NCBI GenBank assembly: GCA_015067945.1
Contig: SVLM01000016.1
Span: forward strand, 1-41,858
DNA from: Oscillospiraceae bacterium
Lineage (GTDB): Bacteria; Bacillota; Clostridia; Oscillospirales; Oscillospiraceae
Length of the DNA: 41,858 bases
Reading direction: 5' to 3'
This document shows positions 34,106 through 41,796 of this stretch, piece by piece. Under the pieces are notes generated by a model. It saw only the letters and a program-made list of their open reading frames with translations. It made no database searches and was not told where the DNA came from. Every line of letters starts with the position of its first letter. Positions within the stretch are counted from its first letter, which is position 1. The translations under genes were made by a program, and so were the position numbers.

Positions 34106-34537
34106 TTAGTCCAGGGTCCAAGCGGCAGGCTTCTGAGCAGCGTGGGGATGCTCAGCGCCCTTGTACAGGTGCAGGCGGGTCATGGCGTTGCGGCCAATGG
34201 AATTCTTGGGCAGCATACCCTTGACAGCCAGCTCCATAGCGTAGTCGGAACGGTTATCCATCATGACGCGAGCCTTGGTCTCCTTCAGGCCGCCGATCCA
34301 GCCGGAAACACGGTAGTAGCTCTTCTGATCCAGCTTCTTGCCGGTCAGGATAGCCTTGTCGGTGTTGATGACGATGACGTAGTCGCCACAGTCAACGTTG
34401 GGGGTGAAATCAGTCTTGTGCTTGCCACGCAGCAGGTTGGCGACGGTGACAGCGGTACGGCCCAGGGGCTTACCGGCAGCGTCGATCACATACCACTTGC
34501 GTTCCAGGGTCTCCTTCTTAAGCAGGGTAGTGGACAT
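34106..34537 (-). CDS. rplM: 50S ribosomal protein L13
   Basis: A 143-residue protein. LERKWYVIDAAGKPLGRTA near the start, GDYVIVINTDKA and the VKGMLPKNSIGR motif are L13 signatures. I chose the ATG at 34537 (MSTTLLKKETLE) because GGAGGAAAG precedes it; an in-frame ATG at 34552 is too close to that site. Confidence 0.97.
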   Translation of the reverse strand: MSTTLLKKETLERKWYVIDAAGKPLGRTAVTVANLLRGKHKTDFTPNVDCGDYVIVINTDKAILTGKKLDQKSYYRVSGWIGGLKETKARVMMDNRSDYAMELAVKGMLPKNSIGRNAMTRLHLYKGAEHPHAAQKPAAWTLD

Positions 34538-34613
34538 TATGCTTTCCTCCAATAGGTAAAATATTTTGACTTTTTCTTGTACATAGAGTACAATATTTTC
34601 AAATCGCTAGATT

Positions 34614-34642
34614 CTTATACCACAATAAAAAATAAATGTCAA
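34614..34642 (-). promoter_or_regulatory. rplM-rpsI promoter
   Basis: Minus strand TTGACA (34642-34637), 17-bp spacer, TATAAG (34619-34614). It leaves an AT-rich leader of about 70 bases with a small palindrome (TTGTAC/GTACAA, 34577-34593). Confidence 0.85.
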
Positions 34643-34760
34643 CAACATTTTTGCGAAAATTTATGAAAACATATCTAAACTCGCAAATGCTCTTGAATAC
34701 TCGTTATAACTCACGAATGCTTGTGTGCGAAATTTGTGCTTTTACGGAGGAATTCCAACG

Positions 34761-35495
34761 ATGCAAAAGATGATGGGTCTGGTACGCCGATGCGTGGAAG
34801 ACTACAATATGATCAATCCCGGGGACAAAATTGCCGTAGGTGTTTCCGGCGGCAAGGATTCCCTTGTACTGCTACAGCTACTTGCCGGTCTGCGGCAGTA
34901 CAGTGACTTTGAATTGGAGGCTGTAACCATTGATATGGGTCTGGGTATGGACTACATGCCTATCCGGGAATTTTGCGAAAAGCTGAATGTACCCTACACT
35001 GTGGTGCAGACCCAAATCGGCCCCATCATTTTTGACCATCGGAAGGAGAAGAACCCGTGCTCCATGTGCTCAAAAATGCGTCGGGGTGCATTGAACCAGG
35101 CGATTTTGGATCGGGGCATCCGGAAAATCGCATTGGGGCATCATTATGACGACGCAGTGGAGACCTTCGTTATGTCCCTGATTTACGAGGGCCGGATCAG
35201 CTGTTTCCAGCCGGTGACGGATCTTGACCGCACCGGTGTGATCCAGATTCGCCCCATGCTCTATATCCACGAACGAACTGTGGACAATTTTGCCACCCGG
35301 ATGGAACTGCCGGTGGTTGAGAATCGCTGCCCCGTGGATAAGAACACCAAGCGGGAAGAAATCAAGCAGCTGGTGTATGATCTAAGTCACACCTACCCGG
35401 ATCTGAAGGAACGGATCTTCGGTGCCATGCAGCGACTGCCCCTGCCGGAGTGGGAACCCAATGGACGGTACAAACGCCCTAAGGATACAGAATGA
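34761..35495 (+). CDS. TtcA-like tRNA thiolation ATPase
   Basis: A 244-residue PP-loop ATPase. AVGVSGGKDSLVLLQLL holds the PP-loop near residues 26-42, and KNPCSMCSKMRRG near 94-106 holds the CxxC expected to bind an iron-sulfur cluster, as in TtcA, which makes 2-thiocytidine at position 32 of tRNA. KIALGHHYDDAVET is typical of the TtcA/TilS superfamily. It is shorter than enteric TtcA (about 310), as are many clostridial relatives; tRNA target unproven. ATG at 34761 has ACGGAGGAATT upstream. Confidence 0.85.
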   Translation: MQKMMGLVRRCVEDYNMINPGDKIAVGVSGGKDSLVLLQLLAGLRQYSDFELEAVTIDMGLGMDYMPIREFCEKLNVPYTVVQTQIGPIIFDHRKEKNPCSMCSKMRRGALNQAILDRGIRKIALGHHYDDAVETFVMSLIYEGRISCFQPVTDLDRTGVIQIRPMLYIHERTVDNFATRMELPVVENRCPVDKNTKREEIKQLVYDLSHTYPDLKERIFGAMQRLPLPEWEPNGRYKRPKDTE

Positions 35496-35512
35496 AAATC
35501 CTTCCATAAGGG

Positions 35513-35542
35513 CATAATACTGCCAAAGGAGGCGGTATTATG
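35513..35542 (+). promoter_or_regulatory. Hairpin enclosing the Shine-Dalgarno and start codon of the 86-aa gene
   Basis: 35513-35524 pairs with 35531-35542 over 12 bp, one of them a G-T wobble, with AAAGGA in the loop. The ribosome binding site AAAGGAGG spans loop and 3' arm, and the ATG (35540-35542) is the last part of the 3' arm. If it forms in mRNA it should limit initiation. Confidence 0.65.
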
Positions 35543-35800
35543 GTAAAAGGTATTTCCCGGCAGGTGATCGTGGTGCAAAGTCCTGATCCCAAGCTCTTTG
35601 AGCAGGCAATCTTTATCCTGAAAAATGAAGCGGTGGGGCAGGGTGTCACGGATGAAATGCTGCTGAAAGAGGCAAAACGTGCCCTTCGTATGCCGGTCAT
35701 GGACAGTAGACGAAGAAAATTCTATGGATTCGGCCCGGTTTGGGCCTGCGGCGGGGCGATGCTCACCGCATTTGTGTGGCTGCTGTCGGTGCTGTTCTGA
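35540..35800 (+). CDS. Small conserved-type protein with C-terminal membrane anchor
   Basis: An 86-residue protein with a soluble N-terminal part (GISRQVIVVQSPDPKLFEQA, then a helical and basic stretch MLLKEAKRALRM) and one hydrophobic C-terminal helix (VWACGGAMLTAFVWLLSVLF), so it is probably tail-anchored in the membrane. I do not recognise a domain of known function. It lies between a TtcA-like gene and dusB, 44 bp after the former and 30 bp before the latter, with an AAAGGAGG site held inside a hairpin. Codon pattern and the ribosome binding site support it as a real gene. Confidence 0.8.
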   Translation: MVKGISRQVIVVQSPDPKLFEQAIFILKNEAVGQGVTDEMLLKEAKRALRMPVMDSRRRKFYGFGPVWACGGAMLTAFVWLLSVLF

Positions 35801-35830
35801 CTGCCCGGCGGCGAGAAAGAGAGAAGACAT

Positions 35831-36796
35831 ATGCACATTGGAAATCTGCAAGTGAATAATCCCATTTTTCTGGGCCCTATGGCCGGAGTGACGGACTGGG
35901 CGTTTCGTACCATCTGTGCGGAGCACGGAGCGAATGTAACTGTGACGGAGATGGTGTCCTCCCGGGCGTTGGTATATAAGGACCAGAAAAGTGCCAAGCT
36001 ACTGCGGAAGAATCCGGGCAGCCTTTGCGGAGCACAGATATTTGGCAACGACCCGGCCATTATGGCGGAGGCGGCTGTGCTGGCACTGGAGATCTCCGGC
36101 TGTGACTTTCTGGACATCAACATGGGTTGTCCAATGCCGAAAATTGCCAATTCCGGTGACGGCTGCGGCCTGATGCGTACACCGGAGCTGGCCAGGCAGA
36201 TCTTGTCCGCGGTGAAGCAGGCGGTGAATGTGCCCGTAACGGTAAAATGCCGTCTTGGCTGGGATAAGGGCAGCATTAATGTGCTGGATTTTACCAAGCG
36301 GATGGAGGACAACGGTGCGGATTTGGTGGCGGTCCACGGCAGAACCCGGGCTATGCTGTATTCCGGTGTGGCAGACTGGGACACGATCACCAAGGTGAAA
36401 AAGAACCTGTCCATCCCGGTGATTGCCAATGGCGATATTATTGACGGGGAAACGGCTGTGAAATGTTTGAAACGAACCGGTGCTGACGGCGTGATGATTG
36501 GCAGAGCCAGCTTTGGCGATCCTTGGGTATTCACGGAGGTGAAGGCGGCTTTGGAAGGCCAGCCTGCCCCGGAACGCCTGCCACTGAAGGATCGGATCGC
36601 TGTGGCGGTTCGGCAGTTTGAGCTGTCCGAGCAGGATCACGGTGAGCATATTGCCTGCCTGGAGGCGAGGAAGCATTTTGCCTGGTATCTAAGGGGCGTT
36701 CGCAACGCCAGCTTCTACAAAAATCAAATTTCGTCCATGAATACCATGGCAGATATTTATCGCATTGCAAAGGAGATCGTTCGGGATCTCCAGTAA
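35831..36796 (+). CDS. dusB: tRNA dihydrouridine synthase (DusB-like)
   Basis: A 321-residue FMN enzyme that reduces uridines in tRNA. NPIFLGPMAGVTDWAFR near the start, FLDINMGCPMPKIANSGDG near 95-113 with the catalytic cysteine in GCP, VTVKCRLGWD and DLVAVHGRTRAMLYSG are Dus signatures, and VIANGDI is the FMN phosphate region. GCGLM replaces the more usual G-x-ALM pattern. It is the third gene of the 34761-37810 run. Confidence 0.93.
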   Translation: MHIGNLQVNNPIFLGPMAGVTDWAFRTICAEHGANVTVTEMVSSRALVYKDQKSAKLLRKNPGSLCGAQIFGNDPAIMAEAAVLALEISGCDFLDINMGCPMPKIANSGDGCGLMRTPELARQILSAVKQAVNVPVTVKCRLGWDKGSINVLDFTKRMEDNGADLVAVHGRTRAMLYSGVADWDTITKVKKNLSIPVIANGDIIDGETAVKCLKRTGADGVMIGRASFGDPWVFTEVKAALEGQPAPERLPLKDRIAVAVRQFELSEQDHGEHIACLEARKHFAWYLRGVRNASFYKNQISSMNTMADIYRIAKEIVRDLQ

Positions 36797-36813
36797 TTGC
36801 CGAGTATCATATT

Positions 36814-36863
36814 TCCACCGTTTCACAGACTATACCCTGAGGTGAGTTGGATGAAACGGTGGA
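36814..36863 (+). promoter_or_regulatory. Hairpin overlapping the start of the M23 peptidase gene
   Basis: TCCACCGTTTCA (36814-36825) is exactly complementary to 36852-36863, a perfect 12-bp stem. The 26-base loop contains the ribosome binding site (GAGGTGAG), and the 3' arm takes in the TG of the ATG and the first codons of the signal peptide. Confidence 0.6.
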
Positions 36864-37810
36864 TTTGTTTTTGTCTGTGTTTGGCCTTGCTGTGGGTGTG
36901 TATGTCAAGTGTCGCCGCAGAGCCCATCCGCTGGGTGGATTTTGCGGTGCCGTATGAATCTCTCAAATACGCAATGGATCAGGATATCGCTACATTTGAT
37001 GATGAAAAGCACATCAGCTGGATCGAAATTTTGGCTGTAGCCGGTTGCCGCACCGGAGGTAAGTGTGGGCTGACTTCTGTAAAGAAAGCTGCCAAGGATC
37101 TCAAAGGGGAGCGGTCGGTGGAGGAGCTGCTGGGAGATCTCTATAAATTCTACGACTACTACCATCAGGCCTATACGGCGGTGCTGGGTGGCTTGTTGGG
37201 CAGCTTCGCCATTGAGAAGGATGGCCAGTGGACGGCTACCTATGGCCTGAAAGCTTTTTCGCCCATTGCCGCTGGCTACGGGTACAGCCATTGCGACGAT
37301 TTTGGCAACAGCCGCTCCTTCGGATTCAAAAGAAAGCATTTGGGCAACGATCTGATGGGTGGCTTGGGGACGCCCATTGTTGCGGTGGAAGGCGGTGTGG
37401 TGGAGGTTATGGGCTGGAATCGCTACGGTGGCTGGCGGATCGGTATCCGGTCCTTTGATTCCAAGCGTTATTACTACTATGCCCACTTGCAGAAGGACAA
37501 TCCCTTTGCAAAGGATTTGTCGGAAGGAGACATTGTGGATGCCGGGGATTTAATCGGCTTTATGGGCCGCACCGGTTACTCCGATAAGGAAAATGTCAAC
37601 AATATCGAAACCGTCCACTTGCATTTCGGCATCCAGTTGATCTTCGACGAAAGTCAAAAGGAGTGCCTTTCCGAGATATGGATTAACGCCTATCCCATCG
37701 TCCGCTTGCTGTCGTCCCATCGGGCAAGTTTGCGACACACCGAGGATGGCTGGCAGCGAGTGTACCCATTTCGGGATCTGGACGAGCCGATTTTTACCGA
37801 AAGACAATAA
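36851..37810 (+). CDS. Secreted M23-family (LytM-like) metallopeptidase
   Basis: A 319-residue exported protein. The N-terminus MKRWICFCLCLALLWVCMSS is a signal peptide or anchor. A helical middle domain (about 40-130) leads to the C-terminal M23 fold: KHLGNDLMG near 172-180 gives the HxxxD zinc ligands, YYYYAHLQK is next, and VHLHFGIQ near 255-262 gives the HxH. Zinc ligands look complete, so it is probably an active peptidoglycan endopeptidase or a sporulation-type SpoIIQ relative; sequence alone does not decide. I chose ATG at 36851 over 36797 because GAGGTGAG and the signal peptide fit it. Confidence 0.88.
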   Translation: MKRWICFCLCLALLWVCMSSVAAEPIRWVDFAVPYESLKYAMDQDIATFDDEKHISWIEILAVAGCRTGGKCGLTSVKKAAKDLKGERSVEELLGDLYKFYDYYHQAYTAVLGGLLGSFAIEKDGQWTATYGLKAFSPIAAGYGYSHCDDFGNSRSFGFKRKHLGNDLMGGLGTPIVAVEGGVVEVMGWNRYGGWRIGIRSFDSKRYYYYAHLQKDNPFAKDLSEGDIVDAGDLIGFMGRTGYSDKENVNNIETVHLHFGIQLIFDESQKECLSEIWINAYPIVRLLSSHRASLRHTEDGWQRVYPFRDLDEPIFTERQ

Positions 37811-37812
37811 AG

Positions 37813-37840
37813 AAAGGGCGTGTCGGTTGACACGCCCTTT
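37813..37840. terminator. Bidirectional terminator between the M23 gene and the P-type ATPase
   Basis: A perfect 12-bp stem (37813-37824 with 37829-37840, loop GGTT) between convergent genes, with T-rich flanks of moderate quality on both strands. Confidence 0.85.
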
Positions 37841-37845
37841 GTGTG

Positions 37846-40536
37846 TTATTTGGAGAGGGAACGCTGAATGAGCTTTACGATCTCCACAACGGGGATGACC
37901 AGGAAAGCCAGACCGATGGAGATTGCATACTCGGTCAGGCCGATGGTGGTGAAGCCAAAGGCAGTGGCCAGGAAGGGAACTTCGATGACCAGAGTGGTCA
38001 GCAGCAGACTGCCCAGCATAGCGGCCCACAGGATCTTGTTCTGTCCCTTCAGGGTGAACACGGATTTTCTCTGAGAACGCAGGTTGAAGGAGTGGAAGAT
38101 CTCACACATGGACATTGCCAGGAATGCCATGGTCATTCCGTGACCGGATTCGCCGGCACTACGCAGGGTATCAAACCAACCGGTGCCAAATTCAAAGGAA
38201 GCACCGATCAGATAGGCAATGATGGTGATGATGGTGACCAGAACGCCCTGATAGATCACGTCAAAGCCCAAACCGCCGGAGAAGATGCCGTCCTTGGAGC
38301 TACGGGGAGGACGGTTCATGGTGTCGGGTTCCGCTTTTTCCATACCCAACGCCAGGGCGGGGAAGCAGTCTGTGACCAGGTTGATAAACAGCAGGTGCAC
38401 GGGATTCAGCAGCACAAAGCCAAGCAGTGTGGCGAAGAATACGCCCAGCACCTCGGACATATTGGATGCCAGCAGGAATTGAATGGCCTTGCGGATATTG
38501 TCGTAGATGCGACGGCCTTCACCGACGGCTGCAACAATGGTGGCAAAGTTGTCGTCTGCCAGAACCATGTCGGCAACGTTCTTGGTGACGTCAGTGCCGG
38601 TGATGCCCATGCCTACGCCAATGTCGGCGGACTTAATGGAGGGGGCGTCGTTGACACCGTCACCGGTCATGGCGGTGATATAGCCATTTTTCTTCCATGC
38701 GTTGACGATGCGAGTCTTATGCTCAGGCTGCACGCGGGCGTACACGCCGTATTTTTTTACAAACTCGCAAATATCCTCGTCGGAAATATCGTCCAGCTCA
38801 GCACCGGTGATGGCTTCAGAGGCGTCTGTGATGATGCCCAGCTCCTTGGCGATGGCAACGGCGGTGTCCTTGTGGTCGCCGGTGATCATGACTGGGCGGA
38901 TACCGGCGGCTCGGCATTCTTCAATGGCGGCCTTGACCTCGGGACGGACCGGGTCGATCATACCGGTCAGACCCAGGAAGATCAGATCCTGCTCCAAAAA
39001 TTCGGGGGAATTGTCGGCAGGCTTTCCTGTCCAGTCACGCTTGGCTGCGGCAAGGACGCGAAGAGCTTTGTCTGCCATGGCCTTATTGGCGGCCATGATC
39101 TCAGCACGCTTTTCCTCTGTCATGGGCTTGATTTCGCTGCCGTCCAGATAGAAGGCACAGCGGGCCAATACAACATCAGGGCCGCCCTTGGTGTACTGAA
39201 CGTATGAGCCGCCCAAATCGTGGACAGTGGACATCATTTTACGGCCGGAGTCAAAGGGTGCTTCGTCCACCCGGGGTGTTTTATGCTCCAAATCTGCTTT
39301 GTGCAGACCTACGCTGTATGCGAAGTTCACCAGAGCACATTCGGTGGGTTCGCCCTCGGCATGGTTTTCGCTGTTCAGATTAGCATCAGAGCACAGTGCC
39401 ATGGCGGTAGCTACCAGATTGGTGTCGCCCAGGTGCTCCACAACGGTCATCTTGTTCTGTGTCAGGGTGCCGGTCTTGTCGGAGCAAATAACCTGGGTGC
39501 AGCCCAGGGTTTCCACGGCAGTGAGCCGACGGATCACAGCATTCCGCTTGCTCATGTTGGTAACACCGATGGACAGAACCACCGTCACTACAGTGGCAAG
39601 TCCCTCAGGAATAGCGGCAACTGCCAGCGAAACAGCAACCATGAATGTTTCCAAAATGCCGTTAATGGAATAGTTGCCCTTCATAATCAGATTGAAGGCG
39701 AAAATAAACAGGCAAATACCCAGTACCAGCCAGCTCAAGGTTTTGCCAAGCTGGTCCAGCTTACGCTGCAGGGGTGTTTGTTCCTCCTCAGTCTGTGCCA
39801 GTGCGTCGGCAATCTTGCCCATTTCAGTGGCCATGCCGGTTTCGGTGATTACAGCCTTGCCCCGGCCATAAACCACGGTGGAACCCATGTAGCACATATT
39901 CTTCCGGTCACCCAGAGGAACCTCGTCCTGCTCGCCCTTTAGATAGAGGGCGTCGATCATCTTATTAACGGGGACAGATTCGCCGGTAAGGGCGGCTTCC
40001 TCGATCTTCAGGCTGGCGTTTTCAATGATCCGTCCGTCGGCGGGCACGGCGTCACCGGCTTCCAGAAGAACCACATCGCCGGGAACCAACTCATCGGAGT
40101 GCAAAACAATCATTTTGCCGTCCCGGAGGACCTTACAGGTGGCGGCGGTCATGGTCTGCAACGCTTCGATTGCGGCCTCGGCCTTGCTTTCCTGGATGAC
40201 ACCCAGGATCGCGTTCAGCAGCACCACCACAAGGATGATGCCAACCTCCACAAGACCCTCGGTCAGGTGGCCAAAGTCCCGGGGTTCAGGCAGCTGCAGG
40301 AAGTCCAGGACGGTAGTAGCGGCGGATACCAAGGCGGCGATCATGAGAATGATCAGCATGGGATCTTTCAGCTGAGCCAGGAATCGCTGGAGCCAAGTGG
40401 CTTTTTCGGCTTCCTTCAGCTTGTTGGGGCCGTATTTTGCCAGCCGTTCCTGGGCTTGCTGGGTGGTAAGGCCTTCCGGAGTGGACTCCAGTTTGCGTAG
40501 AATTTCGTCTGTTGATTGGGTGTAGGCTTTTTGCAT
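37846..40536 (-). CDS. P-type Ca2+/Mn2+-transporting ATPase (P2A, PacL/SERCA-like)
   Basis: An 896-residue membrane pump. The phosphorylation site CSDKTGTLTQNKMTV, the TGES actuator motif (LTGESVPV), MTGDGVNDAPSIK hinge and ten expected helices are present. Cation-site residues known from SERCA are visible: IPEGLATV in M4, ASNMSEV in M5 (N and E three apart) and INLVTDCFPALALG in M6. The N-terminus (EILRKLESTPEGLTTQQAQ) is the cation ATPase N domain. The start at 40536 has CAGGAGGAAC upstream. A yybP-ykoY-like manganese riboswitch and a terminator precede it, which suggests Mn2+ efflux as the physiological role despite calcium-type residues. Confidence 0.93.
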   Translation of the reverse strand: MQKAYTQSTDEILRKLESTPEGLTTQQAQERLAKYGPNKLKEAEKATWLQRFLAQLKDPMLIILMIAALVSAATTVLDFLQLPEPRDFGHLTEGLVEVGIILVVVLLNAILGVIQESKAEAAIEALQTMTAATCKVLRDGKMIVLHSDELVPGDVVLLEAGDAVPADGRIIENASLKIEEAALTGESVPVNKMIDALYLKGEQDEVPLGDRKNMCYMGSTVVYGRGKAVITETGMATEMGKIADALAQTEEEQTPLQRKLDQLGKTLSWLVLGICLFIFAFNLIMKGNYSINGILETFMVAVSLAVAAIPEGLATVVTVVLSIGVTNMSKRNAVIRRLTAVETLGCTQVICSDKTGTLTQNKMTVVEHLGDTNLVATAMALCSDANLNSENHAEGEPTECALVNFAYSVGLHKADLEHKTPRVDEAPFDSGRKMMSTVHDLGGSYVQYTKGGPDVVLARCAFYLDGSEIKPMTEEKRAEIMAANKAMADKALRVLAAAKRDWTGKPADNSPEFLEQDLIFLGLTGMIDPVRPEVKAAIEECRAAGIRPVMITGDHKDTAVAIAKELGIITDASEAITGAELDDISDEDICEFVKKYGVYARVQPEHKTRIVNAWKKNGYITAMTGDGVNDAPSIKSADIGVGMGITGTDVTKNVADMVLADDNFATIVAAVGEGRRIYDNIRKAIQFLLASNMSEVLGVFFATLLGFVLLNPVHLLFINLVTDCFPALALGMEKAEPDTMNRPPRSSKDGIFSGGLGFDVIYQGVLVTIITIIAYLIGASFEFGTGWFDTLRSAGESGHGMTMAFLAMSMCEIFHSFNLRSQRKSVFTLKGQNKILWAAMLGSLLLTTLVIEVPFLATAFGFTTIGLTEYAISIGLAFLVIPVVEIVKLIQRSLSK

Positions 40537-40608
40537 AGTTGTTCCTCCTGTGAGATGGTGGTTGGAATCGCTTTCCCAATGGGAAAGACTGCAAAACTGC
40601 GAAAGCCG

Positions 40609-40642
40609 AAAAAATCCAGGTACAGCGGAGGCTATACCTGGA
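40609..40642 (-). terminator. Regulatory terminator in the ATPase leader
   Basis: On the minus strand, a 12-bp stem (one U-G wobble) with a CTCC loop (40642-40615) runs straight into TTTTTT (40614-40609). It sits immediately after the riboswitch-like aptamer and about 70 bp before the gene, as expected for an expression platform. A second hairpin (CTTTCCCA/TGGGAAAG, 40571-40587) lies nearer the ribosome binding site. Confidence 0.85.
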
Positions 40643-40777
40643 ACTTAGTCTTTGCAATTCAGAAGACTCCCATGCATAGCTTCTCGGCTTCGCATGAGTC
40701 TGGCGATTTGAAGCAAGCCAGGTCGAAAGGACCAGGGTTGTTGACTTGCTACGCAAAATGCGCACGCTACTCCCTCA
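40643..40777 (-). promoter_or_regulatory. yybP-ykoY-type (manganese) riboswitch
   Basis: Near the RNA 5' end the minus strand has GAGGGAGTAGC, the hallmark of the yybP-ykoY aptamer (consensus GGGGAGUAGC). It is followed by AAGTCAACAACC, paired arms (AGCAAG/CTTGCT, and AGACTC/GAGTCT enclosing ATGC/GCAT) and a closing GCAAAGACT. It lies between a promoter and an intrinsic terminator upstream of a P-type ATPase, a known setting for this Mn2+-sensing class. The fold was judged by eye. Confidence 0.75.
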
Positions 40778-40786
40778 TATATATTA

Positions 40787-40816
40787 TTTATATCATATTT
40801 CATAACTCTCCGTCAA
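40787..40816 (-). promoter_or_regulatory. Promoter of the riboswitch/ATPase transcript
   Basis: Minus strand TTGACG (40816-40811), 18-bp spacer, TATAAA (40792-40787), in an AT-rich stretch. It would start the RNA near 40780, just before the aptamer. Confidence 0.7.
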
Positions 40817-40872
40817 GAGGGATTCATAACAAAAAGAAAACAAAATATGATAAAAAGGGTGTTGTTTGTGAT

Positions 40873-41526
40873 TTATAGGATAGAAAATACGAAGATTGCA
40901 GCGGCCACGATGATGCCCAGCACACTGGCGGCCATGCAGATGAAAAACAGATTGCGGATGCTGGCGGACAGATGGGGAATTTTGCTGGCAGTCAGGCTCT
41001 TCTTCAGAATATCCGGATGATACTCCGTATGCTTGCCGCAGAATGCATCGAATTTGGAATCAAAAGCACTCTGCAGCTCGCTGTTAGGCTTACGGGAGAG
41101 CTGAATGGCCAGCTTTCGCAGGGACTTGAATTCGGTATCGTTATGGAACTCGTCGTCATACAGTGCGTACATCAGATCCTCGTTGCTGAATACACCTAAG
41201 GCATACTTTTTATGCGTGAGGTGGACGTTGTATCGCTGCTCAAATTCGCAGATAACGCTTTGACTCTGCTTAACATCGAATTTGGTACGCAGGTCCATGT
41301 TGTAAAACAGAATGGAAACGATGAGCATAAAGGCGGCGATCAGGATGCAGGCGAAAGGGGCGGTAGATATAAAATTGCCGTAGATGGTCAGGCAGGCACC
41401 GAGAACAATAATATAATAGTTAATCATGGTGGTTCGCTGCCCCGCGTGATAGCTGAAGTATGCACAGGCCTGATTATAAAAATCCTGCTCGGTCAGATTG
41501 GCTTCCGGTGTGGGTTTTTCTGTCAT
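40873..41526 (-). CDS. Membrane protein of unknown function with three TM segments
   Basis: A 217-residue protein; the start at 41526 follows AGAGGG on the minus strand, while an in-frame ATG at 41571 has no site. An N-terminal helical stretch (LTEQDFYNQACAYFSYHAGQ) leads to two adjacent membrane helices (about 33-52 and 56-76, MINYYIIVLGACLTIYG and CILIAAFMLIVSILFY), a long cytoplasmic part with many charged residues and a third helix at the C-terminus (ICMAASVLGIIVAAAIFVF). The paired-helix layout recalls SLATT-type membrane proteins, but I cannot assign it. It has its own promoter and ends before the riboswitch promoter. Confidence 0.8.
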   Translation of the reverse strand: MTEKPTPEANLTEQDFYNQACAYFSYHAGQRTTMINYYIIVLGACLTIYGNFISTAPFACILIAAFMLIVSILFYNMDLRTKFDVKQSQSVICEFEQRYNVHLTHKKYALGVFSNEDLMYALYDDEFHNDTEFKSLRKLAIQLSRKPNSELQSAFDSKFDAFCGKHTEYHPDILKKSLTASKIPHLSASIRNLFFICMAASVLGIIVAAAIFVFSIL

Positions 41527-41559
41527 ATTTGCACCCTCTTTATCAAAATATCTATCATT

Positions 41560-41588
41560 ATCATATATCATAAATGTTGGAAAAGCAA
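41560..41588 (-). promoter_or_regulatory. Promoter of the three-TM protein gene
   Basis: Minus strand TTGCTT (41588-41583), 17-bp spacer, TATGAT (41565-41560). Confidence 0.6.
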
Positions 41589-41616
41589 TATCGTAATTGC
41601 AACTGTGAAAAAGATA

Positions 41617-41645
41617 TTGACAAAAAAAGGGTCAGCGGTTATAAT
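41617..41645 (+). promoter_or_regulatory. Consensus promoter of tRNA-Leu
   Basis: TTGACA (41617-41622), 17-bp spacer, TATAAT (41640-41645), 12 bp before the mature tRNA. Confidence 0.93.
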
Positions 41646-41657
41646 AGCTTAGCACTT

Positions 41658-41740
41658 GCGAGAGTGTTGGAATGGTAGACAAGCACGTTTGAGGTGCGTG
41701 TGGTTATGCCGTGTGGGTTCGAGTCCCATCTCTCGCACCA
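41658..41740 (+). tRNA. tRNA-Leu (anticodon GAG)
   Basis: The acceptor stem GCGAGAG (41658-41664) pairs with CTCTCGC (41730-41736), followed by A and an encoded CCA. The anticodon arm CACGT/GCGTG holds the loop TTGAGGT, so the anticodon is GAG, reading CUC and CUU. A class II variable arm (TGGTTATGCCG) and the T-loop TTCGAGT are present. Length 83 with CCA. Confidence 0.96.
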
Positions 41741-41771
41741 TCAAAGGGCAATGAAAAAGATATTGCCCAAG

Positions 41772-41796
41772 AAACCCCCGATTTTATCGGGGGTTT
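41772..41796 (+). terminator. Terminator after tRNA-Leu
   Basis: An 11-bp stem (41772-41782 with 41786-41796) around TTT, with the stem ending in TTT. Beyond it, 41797-41858 shows nothing I can name. Confidence 0.85.

Noticed and set aside
34538..34612. Ribosomal-protein autoregulatory leader (L13 type) before rplM
   Set aside because: Only a short AT-rich leader with a small palindrome is visible; I could not match it to the known L13 leader structure.
37843..39207. Long plus-strand open frame (454 codons) opposite the P-type ATPase
   Set aside because: It is antisense to a clear ATPase with all motifs, has no recognisable domain or ribosome binding site, and its glycine/histidine-rich composition is that of a mirror frame.
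40600..40800. T-box leader upstream of the ATPase
   Set aside because: No T-box sequence (AGGGTGGNACCGCG type) is present and the downstream gene is not related to amino acids; the GGGAGTAGC motif fits yybP-ykoY better.
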